Position numbers and translations under genes: made by a program | The notes under the pieces: model-generated | The model's database searches: none | The model's input: only the letters and a program-made list of their open reading frames with translations | What the model was told of the DNA's origin: nothing | Origin: UBA3941 sp002385665 | Lineage (GTDB): Bacteria; Bacillota; Clostridia; Caldicoprobacterales; UBA3941 | Assembly (NCBI GenBank): GCA_050949255.1 | Contig: JBMNFJ010000017.1 | Span: 310,001 to 374,000, forward strand | Length of the DNA: 64,000 nucleotides | Direction: 5' to 3' | Part shown: positions 34,657 through 43,607 of the stretch, one piece after another | Numbering within the stretch: position 1 is the stretch's first letter | How the letters are laid out: each line of letters opens with the position of its first letter

Positions 34657-36243
34657 GATGTCCCCATCCTCAGCATTCCCGTTTAAATAAAGGAAGTATT
34701 CGATGGAATCCACCAGTGCATCCCAGCTGGCCTCTATTATATTGGTAGATAATCCAACCGTACCCCAAACCCTGCGTCCGTCGGTGGATTCTATGTGAAC
34801 CCTTACCTTGGCAGCAGTGGCCTTGGTAGTGTCCAATACCCTGACCTTGTAGTCCGTCAGGCGCATCCTCTTAAGCTGGGGGTAGAATATCTCCAGGGCC
34901 TTTCTAAGGGCCTTATCCAGAGCATTGACCGGGCCGTCACCCTCAGCAGCAATAACCTCTTCGTTGCCGTCTACCTTTACCTTCACGATAGCTGAAGCGC
35001 TATAGTCGTTTTGCCAATGTTCTTCGCACAGTACCCTAAAATCCTTAACCTCAAAAAAGGTTCTGGCCTTTCCCAAGGCCCGTCTTACCACCAACTCAAA
35101 GGAGCTTTCCGCCCCCTCAAACTGGTAGCCTTCATGTTCCAATTGCTTTAGTTTATCCATTATATGGATGGTTTCCTCTGAGTCCTTGTTTACCCAGGGT
35201 GCTACCTCCTGAATCTTCTTAAGAATGGTGCTTCTGCCGGAAACTTCAGACATGAGGATTCTACGCTCGTTCCCTACCAATTCCGGGGCTATATGTTCAA
35301 AGGAATGTCGGTTCTTCATGACCCCATCTATGTGCATACCACCCTTGTGAGCAAAGGCGCAGTTACCCACATAGGGCTGCCTCTCGTTGTGGGGGAGGTT
35401 TGCCAGCTCACTGATATAGCGGCAGGCGGAACTCAGCTCCCTAAGCCCCTCTTCCCTTATACAGGATTTCCCCCTCTTTATCTGCAGGTTGGGTATTATA
35501 ACGGAGAGGTCGGCATTGCCGCAGCGCTCCCCATATCCGTTAAAGGTCCCTTGTACCTGAACTGCTCCCTGCTCCACAGCCATGATTGAGTTGGCTACCG
35601 CCATACCACCATCGTTATGACAATGTATACCAATGGGTATGGTGTATTTCTTTAGGACCTGCTCAGTTATTTCGGTGATTTCAAAGGGAAAACAGCCCCC
35701 GTTGGTATCGCAGAGTACCAGCCAATCCGCTCCCGCCTCTGCCGCCGCCTCCAGGGTCTTCATGGCATATTGGCTATTGGCCTTATAGCCATCAAAAAAA
35801 TGTTCGGCATCGAAGACCACCTCTTTTCCCTGTTCCTTGAGGAAGGATATCGTGTCGTATATCATATTAAGATTCTCTTCCAAAGTTGTCCTGATAATCT
35901 CAGTGACATGGAAGTCCCAACTCTTTCCGAATATCGCTACCGCCGGCGTATCCGCGGTAAGCAGGGCCTTAACGTTTGCATCTTCACTGGCCCTTATACC
36001 CGGTCTTCTGGTACTTCCAAAAGCCGTCAGTTTGGCATGTTTTAGAGGCCTCTTTTTTATCCTTTCGAAAAACTCCAGGTCCTTGGGGTTGGAGCCGGGA
36101 TTCCCCGCCTCTATATAATCCACCCCCAGGCTGTCAAGCCTTCTGGCAATCCTAAGCTTATCGTTTACGGTAAAGGATATCCCTTCCGCCTGAGCTCCGT
36201 CCCTTAGGGTAGTGTCATAGATGAATACCTTGTCTTTGTTCAT
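34642..36243 (-). CDS. cimA: (R)-Citramalate synthase
   Basis: Condenses pyruvate with acetyl-CoA to citramalate, the entry to isoleucine synthesis without threonine. 533 residues from the ATG at 36241-36243, giving the family start MNKDKVFIYDTTLRDGAQ; a GTG at 36262-36264 overlapping the leuA stop would add seven residues. The HMGL-like barrel has DTTLRDGAQAEG, GIHCHNDGGMAVANS (metal-binding His) and CNGYGERCGN-like NGYGERCGN; the C-terminal LeuA_dimer domain (about 400-530) has the allosteric fold. Distinguished from LeuA by length, the DGAQAEG start and being the second gene of this type in the operon. Confidence 0.92.
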   Translation of the reverse strand: MNKDKVFIYDTTLRDGAQAEGISFTVNDKLRIARRLDSLGVDYIEAGNPGSNPKDLEFFERIKKRPLKHAKLTAFGSTRRPGIRASEDANVKALLTADTPAVAIFGKSWDFHVTEIIRTTLEENLNMIYDTISFLKEQGKEVVFDAEHFFDGYKANSQYAMKTLEAAAEAGADWLVLCDTNGGCFPFEITEITEQVLKKYTIPIGIHCHNDGGMAVANSIMAVEQGAVQVQGTFNGYGERCGNADLSVIIPNLQIKRGKSCIREEGLRELSSACRYISELANLPHNERQPYVGNCAFAHKGGMHIDGVMKNRHSFEHIAPELVGNERRILMSEVSGRSTILKKIQEVAPWVNKDSEETIHIMDKLKQLEHEGYQFEGAESSFELVVRRALGKARTFFEVKDFRVLCEEHWQNDYSASAIVKVKVDGNEEVIAAEGDGPVNALDKALRKALEIFYPQLKRMRLTDYKVRVLDTTKATAAKVRVHIESTDGRRVWGTVGLSTNIIEASWDALVDSIEYFLYLNGNAEDGDIGNGY

Positions 36244-36260
36244 TAAATTCCCAATTTTAT

Positions 36261-37781
36261 TCACTCCATTTCAGTTTCATAAAGCATTTTGTTGATAGCA
36301 TTTACATATCCCTTGGCACTGGCCTCAATAACATCGGTGCTGATTCCCCGGCCTACATAGATATCGCCATTTCTGCCGATCTTTACAGTTACTTCACCAA
36401 GGGCGTCCGTACCGCTGGTTACAGCTCTCAGATAAAAGTCCTTTAGATTTATTTTTAAGCCTGCGGCTCTCTCAATAGCCTTAAAGGTGGCGTCTATGGG
36501 TCCGTCGCCGCAAGCCGCCTCCTGGATGAGCATGTCATCCTTTTTAAGCCTCACAGTAGCGGTGGCGATGGTGGAGTTACCACTGGATATGTGGAAGTAT
36601 TCAAGTTCATAGATAGCGGGCACCTCTATGACCTTTTCGCTTAAGAGGGCCTCAATATCCCGATCCGTAACGAATTTTTTCTTATCAGCCAAGTCCTTAA
36701 ACTTGCTAAAGGCTTCATTGATCTCCTCGGCATCCAGATGGATATAACCCATTTCCTTTAGCTTCTCTTCAAAGGCATGCCGCCCTGAATGTTTGCCCAG
36801 CACCATCTCGCTCTGCCTGAATCCAACGGATTCAGGGGTCATAATCTCGTAAGTTTCCCTATTGCTGAGCATACCGTGCTGGTGTATCCCGGATTCATGG
36901 GCAAAGGCGTTGGCCCCAATAATAGCCTTGTTGGGTTGAATATGGACACCCGTTAGATGGCTTACTAAGCGACTGGTTCTATAAAGCTCCCTGGTCTCGA
37001 TTCCCGTATCACAGCCATAAAAGCCTTTCCGCGTCTTAAGGGCCATGACGATCTCCTCCAGGGCTGCATTTCCTGCCCTCTCGCCCAGGCCGTTTACAGT
37101 ACACTCCACCTGTGTAGCTCCATTCTCGATGGCTGCCAGGGAATTGGATACGGCCATTCCCAGATCATTATGGCAATGGACGCTAAGAATAACATTTTCT
37201 ATACCCTTAACGTTTTCTATGATGGAGGCTATGAGCCCACCAAATTCCTGAGGCGTTGCATATCCTACCGTATCCGGTATATTTATGGTGGTAGCACCAG
37301 CTTCTATAGCGGTTTCTATGACCTTAAACAGAAATTCCGGCCTGGTTCTTGAACCGTCTTCCGCAGAGAACTCCACGTCTTCGCAGAGGGATTTGGCGTA
37401 AGATACCGCATCTTTAACCTGCTCCAACACCTCTTCGGGTTTCATCTTCAGCTTGTATTCCATATGAATGTCGGAGGTGGCTATAAAGGTGTGGATACGA
37501 GGGCGAGCCGCATACTTCAGAGCCTCCCATGCCCTTTCAATGTCTCCTCTTACCGCCCTGGCCAAGCCCACTATAATTGGTTTTCTTATCCTTTGGGCAA
37601 TGGCCTTTACCGCTTCAAAGTCCCCCTTGGATGCCACGGGAAAACCGGCCTCTATGGCATCTACTCCCAAACGCTCCAATTGAGCCGCTATCTCCACTTT
37701 CTCATGGACGTTAAGGCTGATACCCGGTGATTGCTCACCATCCCTTAAAGTGGTATCGAATATATATACCCTTTTGGACAT
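36261..37781 (-). CDS. leuA: 2-Isopropylmalate synthase
   Basis: First committed step of leucine synthesis, 2-oxoisovalerate plus acetyl-CoA. 506 residues: DTTLRDGEQSPGISL (about 9-23), LSVHCHNDLGMAVSNS with the metal His, NGLGERAGNA, and a C-terminal LeuA dimerisation/leucine-binding domain from about 395. It is feedback-inhibited by leucine in this family. Follows ilvC by 19 bases. Confidence 0.96.
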   Translation of the reverse strand: MSKRVYIFDTTLRDGEQSPGISLNVHEKVEIAAQLERLGVDAIEAGFPVASKGDFEAVKAIAQRIRKPIIVGLARAVRGDIERAWEALKYAARPRIHTFIATSDIHMEYKLKMKPEEVLEQVKDAVSYAKSLCEDVEFSAEDGSRTRPEFLFKVIETAIEAGATTINIPDTVGYATPQEFGGLIASIIENVKGIENVILSVHCHNDLGMAVSNSLAAIENGATQVECTVNGLGERAGNAALEEIVMALKTRKGFYGCDTGIETRELYRTSRLVSHLTGVHIQPNKAIIGANAFAHESGIHQHGMLSNRETYEIMTPESVGFRQSEMVLGKHSGRHAFEEKLKEMGYIHLDAEEINEAFSKFKDLADKKKFVTDRDIEALLSEKVIEVPAIYELEYFHISSGNSTIATATVRLKKDDMLIQEAACGDGPIDATFKAIERAAGLKINLKDFYLRAVTSGTDALGEVTVKIGRNGDIYVGRGISTDVIEASAKGYVNAINKMLYETEME

Positions 37782-37800
37782 TGATCTTTCCCCCTAACCA

Positions 37801-38796
37801 TTATTTCTCATCAATCCACGGCATCATTTTCCTCAGTTCCTTGCCCACCTTTTCAATCATATGCTCCTGCTCCTTCTTTCTGGTGGCCTTCAAGGATACC
37901 TGATTAGCCTGGTTTTCCAGGATCCAATTCTTGGCAAAGGTCCCGTCCTGGATCTCACCCAATACCTTTTTCATCTCCTTGCGAGTGTCCTCGGTAATGA
38001 TCCTCTTCCCTACAGAGTAATCCCCGTATTCTGCCGTATTGCTTATGGAATACCTCATGAAGGACAGGCCGCCCTGGTTCATAAGGTCCACTATCAGTTT
38101 CATTTCATGCAGGCATTCAAAATAGGCGCTTTCAGGTTGGTATCCCGCTTCTACCAGGGTCTCAAACCCGGCTTTTATAAGCTCTGAGATCCCTCCGCAC
38201 AGGACGGCTTGTTCGCCGAACAGATCCGTCTCCGTCTCCTCTTTAAAAGTGGTTTCCAGAACCCCGGCCCTGGTTCCTCCGATAGCCTTGGCGTAGGCCA
38301 GGGCAAAGTCCTTGGCCCTGCCGGAGTAGTCCTGATGCACTGCCACGAGACAGGGGACCCCTTTTCCCTCCTGGTATTGGCTGCGGACCGTATGTCCCGG
38401 CCCTTTAGGGGCTACCATAAATACATCCACGTTATGGGGCGGTACTATCTGCCCAAAATGGATATTAAAGCCATGGGCAAAGATTAGTCCGTCGCCCTCC
38501 TTTAGATTGGGTGCAATACTATCCCTGTATAGACCAGCCTGGGTTTCGTCCGGAGTAAGTATCATTATAAAATCCGCTTCCTTAGCCGCCTCACTGGCTT
38601 CCACCACTCTGAGACCGGCCCTTTCTGCCTCTTCCCAGGACCTGCTCCCCTTGTATAGGCCTACCCTGACATCGACCCCGCTCTCCTTCAGGTTCAGGGC
38701 GTGGGCATGGCCTTGGCTTCCATATCCTATAACAGCTACCTTTTTACCCGCCAACAGTTCCAGATTCGCATCCTGATCATAATACATTATTGCCAT
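37801..38796 (-). CDS. ilvC: Ketol-acid reductoisomerase
   Basis: 331 residues from the ATG at 38794-38796, chosen because GGGAGG lies 8 bases upstream; the longer frame to 38823 has no site. Isomerises and reduces acetolactate or acetohydroxybutyrate. Rossmann motif GYGSQGHAHALNL (about 23-35) and the knotted C-terminal domain with EQAVLCGGISELI and the Mg-binding Glu residues (FETLVEAGYQPE). The start lies 20 bases inside the end of ilvN. Confidence 0.97.
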   Translation of the reverse strand: MAIMYYDQDANLELLAGKKVAVIGYGSQGHAHALNLKESGVDVRVGLYKGSRSWEEAERAGLRVVEASEAAKEADFIMILTPDETQAGLYRDSIAPNLKEGDGLIFAHGFNIHFGQIVPPHNVDVFMVAPKGPGHTVRSQYQEGKGVPCLVAVHQDYSGRAKDFALAYAKAIGGTRAGVLETTFKEETETDLFGEQAVLCGGISELIKAGFETLVEAGYQPESAYFECLHEMKLIVDLMNQGGLSFMRYSISNTAEYGDYSVGKRIITEDTRKEMKKVLGEIQDGTFAKNWILENQANQVSLKATRKKEQEHMIEKVGKELRKMMPWIDEK

Positions 38797-39307
38797 TGTC
38801 ATATCCTCCCTTGTTTCGATCATCTTTTAACATCTTCCTACCCCTGTTTATGGCAATAGCTCCGGTTCGCACCATTTCCTCTATGCCATAGTCCTTTAGC
38901 ATATCCACCAGGGCAGTAATCTTTTCGCTGTCCCCGGTAATCTCCACAATGAGATGGTTTTTGTTTATATCCACTACCTGGGCCCTGAATATATTTATCA
39001 ATTCAACGATTTGATGCCTGGTAGCGGGTTCAGCCTTAACTTTTATCAAGGCCAACTCCCTGGTTAGGGAATCCTCCTCGATCCTGGATACCTTAATAAC
39101 ATCGATTAATTTGTTCAGCTGTTTTATTACCTGTTCTACAATATAGGAGTCTCCCTCTACAACTATGGTAATCCTGGAGACGGTGGGGTCCTCTGTCATA
39201 CCCACAGCCAGGCTGTAGATATTGAATCCTCTCCTGCTGAAGAGTCCGGAAACTTTAGAAAGAACCCCCGGATGGTTTTCAACCAATACCCCTAATATGT
39301 GCTTCAT
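38777..39307 (-). CDS. ilvN: Acetolactate synthase, small (regulatory) subunit
   Basis: 176 residues. N-terminal ACT domain MKHILGVLVENHPGVLSKVSGLFSRRGFNIYSL, which binds valine for feedback control, and a second ACT-like C-terminal half. Overlaps the ilvB end by 29 bases. The only acetolactate synthase small subunit seen in the window, so it would serve both ilvB copies. Confidence 0.96.
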   Translation of the reverse strand: MKHILGVLVENHPGVLSKVSGLFSRRGFNIYSLAVGMTEDPTVSRITIVVEGDSYIVEQVIKQLNKLIDVIKVSRIEEDSLTRELALIKVKAEPATRHQIVELINIFRAQVVDINKNHLIVEITGDSEKITALVDMLKDYGIEEMVRTGAIAINRGRKMLKDDRNKGGYDNGNNVL

Positions 39308-40947
39308 CTTCTTTCCCCCCTTGAATAGGAATTACATTAGCCATGGGATCTATAACAAACTCCCCGATAATTGGTCCATTCCAACTTAGCAGCTTTTTAA
39401 TACCCCACACAATTTTTTCCTGACTCTCTACCCTGAAACCCTTAATCCCGTAGGCATCGGCCAGCTTTACAAAGTCCGGGTTTCCCTCCATGCGGGTTTG
39501 GTAGTATCTACCCCCATGGATTTTCTCCTGGATCTCCCTGACCATACCCAGGTAACCGTTGTTCAGTATCATTATCTTTACCGGGGCTCTCTCCTGTACC
39601 AGAGTTGCCAGTTCCGCCAGGTTCATCTGGAGCCCTCCGTCCCCTATGAGCAGGACAACTTCCTTGTCCCTGCATCCAAGCTTGGCTCCAAGGGCTGCCG
39701 GTAGTCCATATCCCATGGTCCCAAGTCCTCCGGAGGTGAGGAAAGTCCTGGGCCTTCTTGTCTTATAGTATCTGCCTGCCCATATTTGATGCTGTCCCAC
39801 ATCCGTTACCAATATGGTGTTCTCGGGAACCATATCCGAGAGGGTTTTTATTATTTCCATAGGGTTAAGGCCCTCGCGACAATCCCCTACACCCTCATGT
39901 ACCTGTTTCCATTCCCTGACCCTGGACAGCCAGCCCCAATCATTCCTCTCAATATCCTTCTTTAGCAGCTCCCCTAAGGTGGTCTTTATATCTCCTACGA
40001 TGGGAATATTAACACCAATATTCTTGCCTATCTCTGCAGGATCGATATCTATATGGATAACCTTGGCCTTTTGGGCAAAATCTTCGGTCTTGCCCGTAGC
40101 CCTATCCCCCATTCTGGCACCCAGCAAAATCAGAAGATCCGCCTCTTCCACCGCCCTGTTGGCGGCATAGACACCGTGTTGGCCCAGAAACCCCAAGGAT
40201 AGGTGGTGGTCCCCCGGAAAGGCCCCTATCCCCATCAGGGTGGATGCCACCGGTGCCTTGATTCTTTCTGCCAGTCTCCATAATCTCTTCTGTTGCACCG
40301 CTGGAAACGGCACCGCCACCCACACATATGAGAGGCCTGCGGCTCTCCTCTATAGCCTTGATCATCCTCTTTATCTGTCCGGGATGCCCCATGTAGGTTG
40401 GTTTATAGCCCCTTAAATTTACCTCATCGGGGTACTTAAAATCCAAAGTGGCCATAGCTATATCCTTGGGAATATCTATCAGGACCGGACCCGGCCGTCC
40501 CGTAGAGGCTATATGAAAGGCCTCCTTAAAGATCCGAGGTAGGTCCTCAGGATTTCTTACCAGGTAGCTGTATTTTGTAAAGGGCTCCGTAGCCCCTGTA
40601 ATATCCGCTTCCTGAAACACATCCCTGCCCACCATGGACAAGGGCACCTGTCCGGTAATAGCCACTATTGGGATAGAATCCATATATGCTGTGGCAATTC
40701 CGGTTATCATGTTGGTAGCCCCGGGGCCTGAGGTTGATATACATACCCCAACCTTCCCTGTAGCCCGGGCATAACCGCTGGCCCCATGGGCTGCGGCCTG
40801 CTCGTTGCGAACCAGTACATGATGAATACTGGATCTGCCTAAAGCATCATAAATATGGGTTACAGCCCCACCGGGATAACCAAATATTATGTCTACCCCT
40901 TCCAGTTCCAAAGCCCGTACTACTGCTTCTGCACCTGTCATCTTCAT
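39279..40947 (-). pseudogene. ilvB: Acetolactate synthase large subunit, operon copy, interrupted by a +1 frameshift
   Basis: Two overlapping frames together make one ordinary large subunit. Start chosen at the ATG at 40945-40947 (AGGAGG ten bases upstream). The N-terminal frame runs GYPGGAVTHIYDAL to CVGGGAVSSGATEEIM; the next codons are out of frame, and the other frame continues RLAERIKAPVASTLMG to the stop at 39279. One extra G in ATGG near 40278-40281 explains it. The catalytic Glu (RNEQAAA) and the C-terminal TPP motif GDGGLQMN are both present on their sides. It could be a real mutation, a base-call error or recoding; the rest of the gene shows no decay. Confidence 0.85.
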
Positions 40948-40973
40948 ATTTTCTACACCTCCTACCATGCTAC

Positions 40974-41240
40974 AGTATAAAAAAACCCCTCGCCCCTACA
41001 TATGCAGGGGCGAAGGGTTAGCTTCGCGTTACCACCCGGCTTTATCTGTACCTCGCGGCACAGGCCTCTACAGGTTCTATCAAACCCCGGCCTGTAACGT
41101 GACCTCACGTCAAACTCTACTCTGGACCTAATCCCTTTCAAGCTTGCTTCTCGGGAGTGAGCATACAATCCAATAGCCCGCCGGTTTCCACTAACCACCG
41201 GCTCACTGAAGATGACTTTAGAGGATCTTCTATCTCCGTC
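40974..41240 (-). ncRNA. T-box leader of the ilv-leu operon, leucine specifier (CTC)
   Basis: The minus strand has Stem I with a GGAG/CTCC base and the specifier CTC at 41159-41161 followed by A and CTCC, as in leucine T-boxes; the T-box GGGTGGTAACGCG is at 41025-41037; the terminator AACCCTTCGCCCCT/AGGGGCGAGGGGTT with seven T is at 40974-41019. Uncharged tRNA-Leu is expected to favour the antiterminator. It is 27 bases before the ilvB start codon. Confidence 0.85.
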
Positions 41241-41311
41241 ATAGAATTTATTGAATAATATCTGCTTTGACTCTATAGCTTACCAGAGGGTTGCTATCGA
41301 CGCTATGGGGT

Positions 41312-41373
41312 AAAAAAAGTGTATAATAATGCCCGACAACAGCCCTCTTCTTCAGAAGAAACCTGCCGCCGGG
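41312..41373 (-). terminator. Terminator hairpin competing with the ykkC-class aptamer
   Basis: The 3' half of the aptamer, CCCGGCGGCAGG and the following TTTCTTC, pairs with GAAGAGGGCTGTTGTCGGG (18 of 19 positions, counting G-U pairs) around a TGAA loop; seven T follow 13 bases later. The bases used belong to the aptamer's own P3 and closing stem, so folding of the aptamer should block this hairpin. Confidence 0.7.
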
Positions 41374-41470
41374 TCTTTTTTACCCACGGTGTAATGCTAA
41401 TCCTTTAGCATTTTGTATCGCTCGGTCACAGTCCCGTAAAATACGGCGGAACCCTAGATACACTTCCTTC
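41355..41470 (-). ncRNA. ykkC-class riboswitch aptamer, probable ppGpp-sensing subtype
   Basis: On the minus strand the conserved core is readable: GAAGGAAGTGTATC, CTAGGGTTCCG, GGGACTGTGACCGAGCGATACA, then a variable hairpin (ATGCTAAAGGATTAGCAT), ACACCGTGGGTAAAAAAGACCC and a closing GGTTTCTTC. The TGTATC/GATACA and GAAGGAA/TTTCTTC pairs fit. ykkC RNAs sense guanidine, ppGpp, PRPP or ADP; location in front of a branched-chain operon points to the ppGpp subtype, which is recorded for ilv/leu genes. Ligand identity needs the discriminating bases compared with aligned members. Confidence 0.85.
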
Positions 41471-41500
41471 TGGTTGCTCCGATTTTTAGATTTGCCATTT

Positions 41501-41529
41501 ATCATAGCATCCCTAAAATCTCTTGTCAA
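41501..41529 (-). promoter_or_regulatory. Consensus sigma-A promoter of the ilv-leu operon
   Basis: On the minus strand TTGACA (41524-41529) and TATGAT (41501-41506) are exactly 17 bases apart. Transcription would start about 41494, 24 bases before the aptamer. This explains the position of the leader RNA. Confidence 0.85.
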
Positions 41530-41552
41530 TAGTCTTTTTTGGTTTTTTGTAT

Positions 41553-41753
41553 TTATTCCTCCTGTCCTTTTTGTTCTATAACCCTCTTTACCCTTTTTTC
41601 AAAGCTCTCCCTATCCAGCATAACTATGCGCCCACATTTGAGGCATTTCATCTTCATATCGGCACCAACCCTAGTGACCTCCCATTGACTGTTTCCACAT
41701 GGGTGCTTCTTTTTTGTCTCAATAATATCTCCCACATAAAACTGTCTAATCAA
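41553..41753 (-). CDS. DUF951 family protein
   Basis: 66 residues with the family start YVGDIIETKKKHPCGNSQWEV and CLKCGRIVML: Cys at 19, 37 and 40, likely a zinc or metal site. Small cytosolic protein common in Firmicutes, function unknown. It precedes the ilv-leu promoter and follows the MscS gene; its ribosome site GGGAGAGGAGG is strong. Confidence 0.9.
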   Translation of the reverse strand: MIRQFYVGDIIETKKKHPCGNSQWEVTRVGADMKMKCLKCGRIVMLDRESFEKRVKRVIEQKGQEE

Positions 41754-41793
41754 TTTAATGCCTCCTCTCCCTAATCCTCTCCCTAATCCTCTT

Positions 41794-42678
41794 CTAATCC
41801 TTATTGAATACCACCAATCTTGGATATGGTATCTCGATCCTGTTTTCCTCCAGAGCCCCTAATATCGCCTTGCGCAGATCCCGCTCTATTCCCCAATGCT
41901 TCATGGGCAGGGTTCTGCCAACTACCCTAAGGGTAACACCTACGTTATCCATCTCTACAACACCGATAACCCTTGGAACCTCCACAATATCCGGGTTATC
42001 CGATGCATATTCTCCAATTACCTTATCTATAACCTGTATAGCCCTATCGATATCCGCTTCATAAGCTATGGTAGCATTCACTATCACTGCGGAATTGCCT
42101 CTGGAATAATTGGTCACCTTATAGATTTGCCCATTGGGAATAATGTTTATATCCCCCTTGAACCCCCTTATCTTGGTAATCCTAAGGCCTATTTCCTCCA
42201 CGGTTCCGCTTATGTCCTCAACCTTTATAAAATCCCCCACGCTGTATTGATCCTCGAAAATAATAAAAAACCCGTTTATAACATCCTTAACCAGACTCTG
42301 AGCGCCAAACCCTATGGCCAGTCCCCCTATACCCGCAGTTGCTATAATGGATGTCGTATTGACGCCCATCTCGCCCAGGAACATCATAAGTGCAAGAAAA
42401 TAGATTACATATCTTAATACGCTGTGAATCAATTCTCTGAGGGTATCGTTCTTCTTTTTATTTACATGGATCCCAAGTTTGGCGCGACCATCAAAAAAGC
42501 GGTTTACTACTATTCTTTCAAGCTTGATAAATAAAACAGCCGCCACCCATATGAGGATTATCTTAAGTATCCTGTAGCCTAAGGCTAAATACTGATCAAC
42601 AGTCCACCGGTTTAACCAGGCTGAGATAAGATTAAACATATTTTCAGTACACTCCCTTCTGCTACATATCCCTTTCAT
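41794..42678 (-). CDS. Small-conductance mechanosensitive ion channel (MscS family)
   Basis: 294 residues (281 if the start is the ATG at 42637-42639). Three membrane helices lie at about 30-50, 70-100 and 110-135, the last one containing the pore-forming TAGIGGLAIGFGAQSLVKDVINGFFII. The soluble beta domain follows with VGDFIKVEDISGTVEEIG and IIPNGQIYKVTNYSRG. Releases ions and solutes on osmotic downshock. Confidence 0.93.
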   Translation of the reverse strand: MKGICSRRECTENMFNLISAWLNRWTVDQYLALGYRILKIILIWVAAVLFIKLERIVVNRFFDGRAKLGIHVNKKKNDTLRELIHSVLRYVIYFLALMMFLGEMGVNTTSIIATAGIGGLAIGFGAQSLVKDVINGFFIIFEDQYSVGDFIKVEDISGTVEEIGLRITKIRGFKGDINIIPNGQIYKVTNYSRGNSAVIVNATIAYEADIDRAIQVIDKVIGEYASDNPDIVEVPRVIGVVEMDNVGVTLRVVGRTLPMKHWGIERDLRKAILGALEENRIEIPYPRLVVFNKD

Positions 42679-42710
42679 ACAGGGCAGGTATCCTTCTTCT
42701 ATTCCTGTCC

Positions 42711-43430
42711 TTAATGAATCCTGTTCCTTGCCGCATCCACCAACCCATTAAACAAGCCCAGCATTCTCTCATCCTTTTCCCACATCCTCTCAGGATGCCA
42801 TTGTACACCCACCGCAAAGGTATGAGACGGTGATTCTATACCCTCAACCACACCATCATCGCATCTTGCCGTTACCCTAAAACAGTCTGCCGGTTCCCTT
42901 ACAGCCTGATGGTGAAAGCTATTGGTCCTTATCCTTTCGTTTCTAAGGAGCTCTGCCAGCCTTGAGCCCTTTGCCAGCTCGACTACATGGCTCCCATACC
43001 AGTCGGGGGCGAGTTGGCTGTGCTTCTGCAAGAAGCCCTTGTCCCATTGACTGTCCAAATCCTGATATATTTCTCCTCCCATGGCGATATTCATAAGCTG
43101 CATACCTCGACAAATACCCAGTACCGGTATATCCCGGTCCATGACTTCCCTACACAAGGGGATCTCCAGCCTGTCCCTATAGGGGTTTATGGACCCAAGC
43201 CTTGGATTTGGAGCCTCACCAAAATATGCAGGATCTACATCCCCTCCCCCTGTAAACACGATTCCACCCAATAGATCTATAATCTCCGGAATTGTCCCTT
43301 CGTCAATCCTTGGTATCAGGTAGGGCAGTCCTCCTGACCTGAGTATCGCCCGATAATAACCATCAAAAATCTGGGAGGTCTGTTTTTGAACATCATAATC
43401 GCAGGTTACCCCGATAAGGGGTTTTGACAT
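42711..43430 (-). CDS. Class I glutamine amidotransferase-like hydrolase (peptidase C26, gamma-glutamyl-GABA hydrolase type)
   Basis: 239 residues from the ATG at 43428-43430, preferred because AAGGAG lies 6 bases upstream. KPLIGVTCDYDV opens the peptidase C26 fold; the catalytic triad is Cys in VLGICRGMQLMNI (about 104-116), and His/Glu in FAVGVQWHPERM (about 215-226). Related enzymes cleave gamma-glutamyl bonds, as PuuD does in putrescine use. The substrate here is not known; it lies downstream of glnA on the same strand, consistent with a role in glutamate/glutamine or polyamine turnover. Confidence 0.85.
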   Translation of the reverse strand: MSKPLIGVTCDYDVQKQTSQIFDGYYRAILRSGGLPYLIPRIDEGTIPEIIDLLGGIVFTGGGDVDPAYFGEAPNPRLGSINPYRDRLEIPLCREVMDRDIPVLGICRGMQLMNIAMGGEIYQDLDSQWDKGFLQKHSQLAPDWYGSHVVELAKGSRLAELLRNERIRTNSFHHQAVREPADCFRVTARCDDGVVEGIESPSHTFAVGVQWHPERMWEKDERMLGLFNGLVDAARNRIH

Positions 43431-43607
43431 AGCCATCTCCTTCTTTCCGGCTCCCAACTGCCCTAAGGTTAGAGCCCGTCTCAGTCATAACTACACTTGA
43501 AATATATAGTTTTAAGAATATCTCATAAGCTACTGGTTATTTGACTTTTCCCATTGGGCAATTCACATCTGATTTAGTATATAACCCAGGTCATCTCCTA
43601 TAGAACA

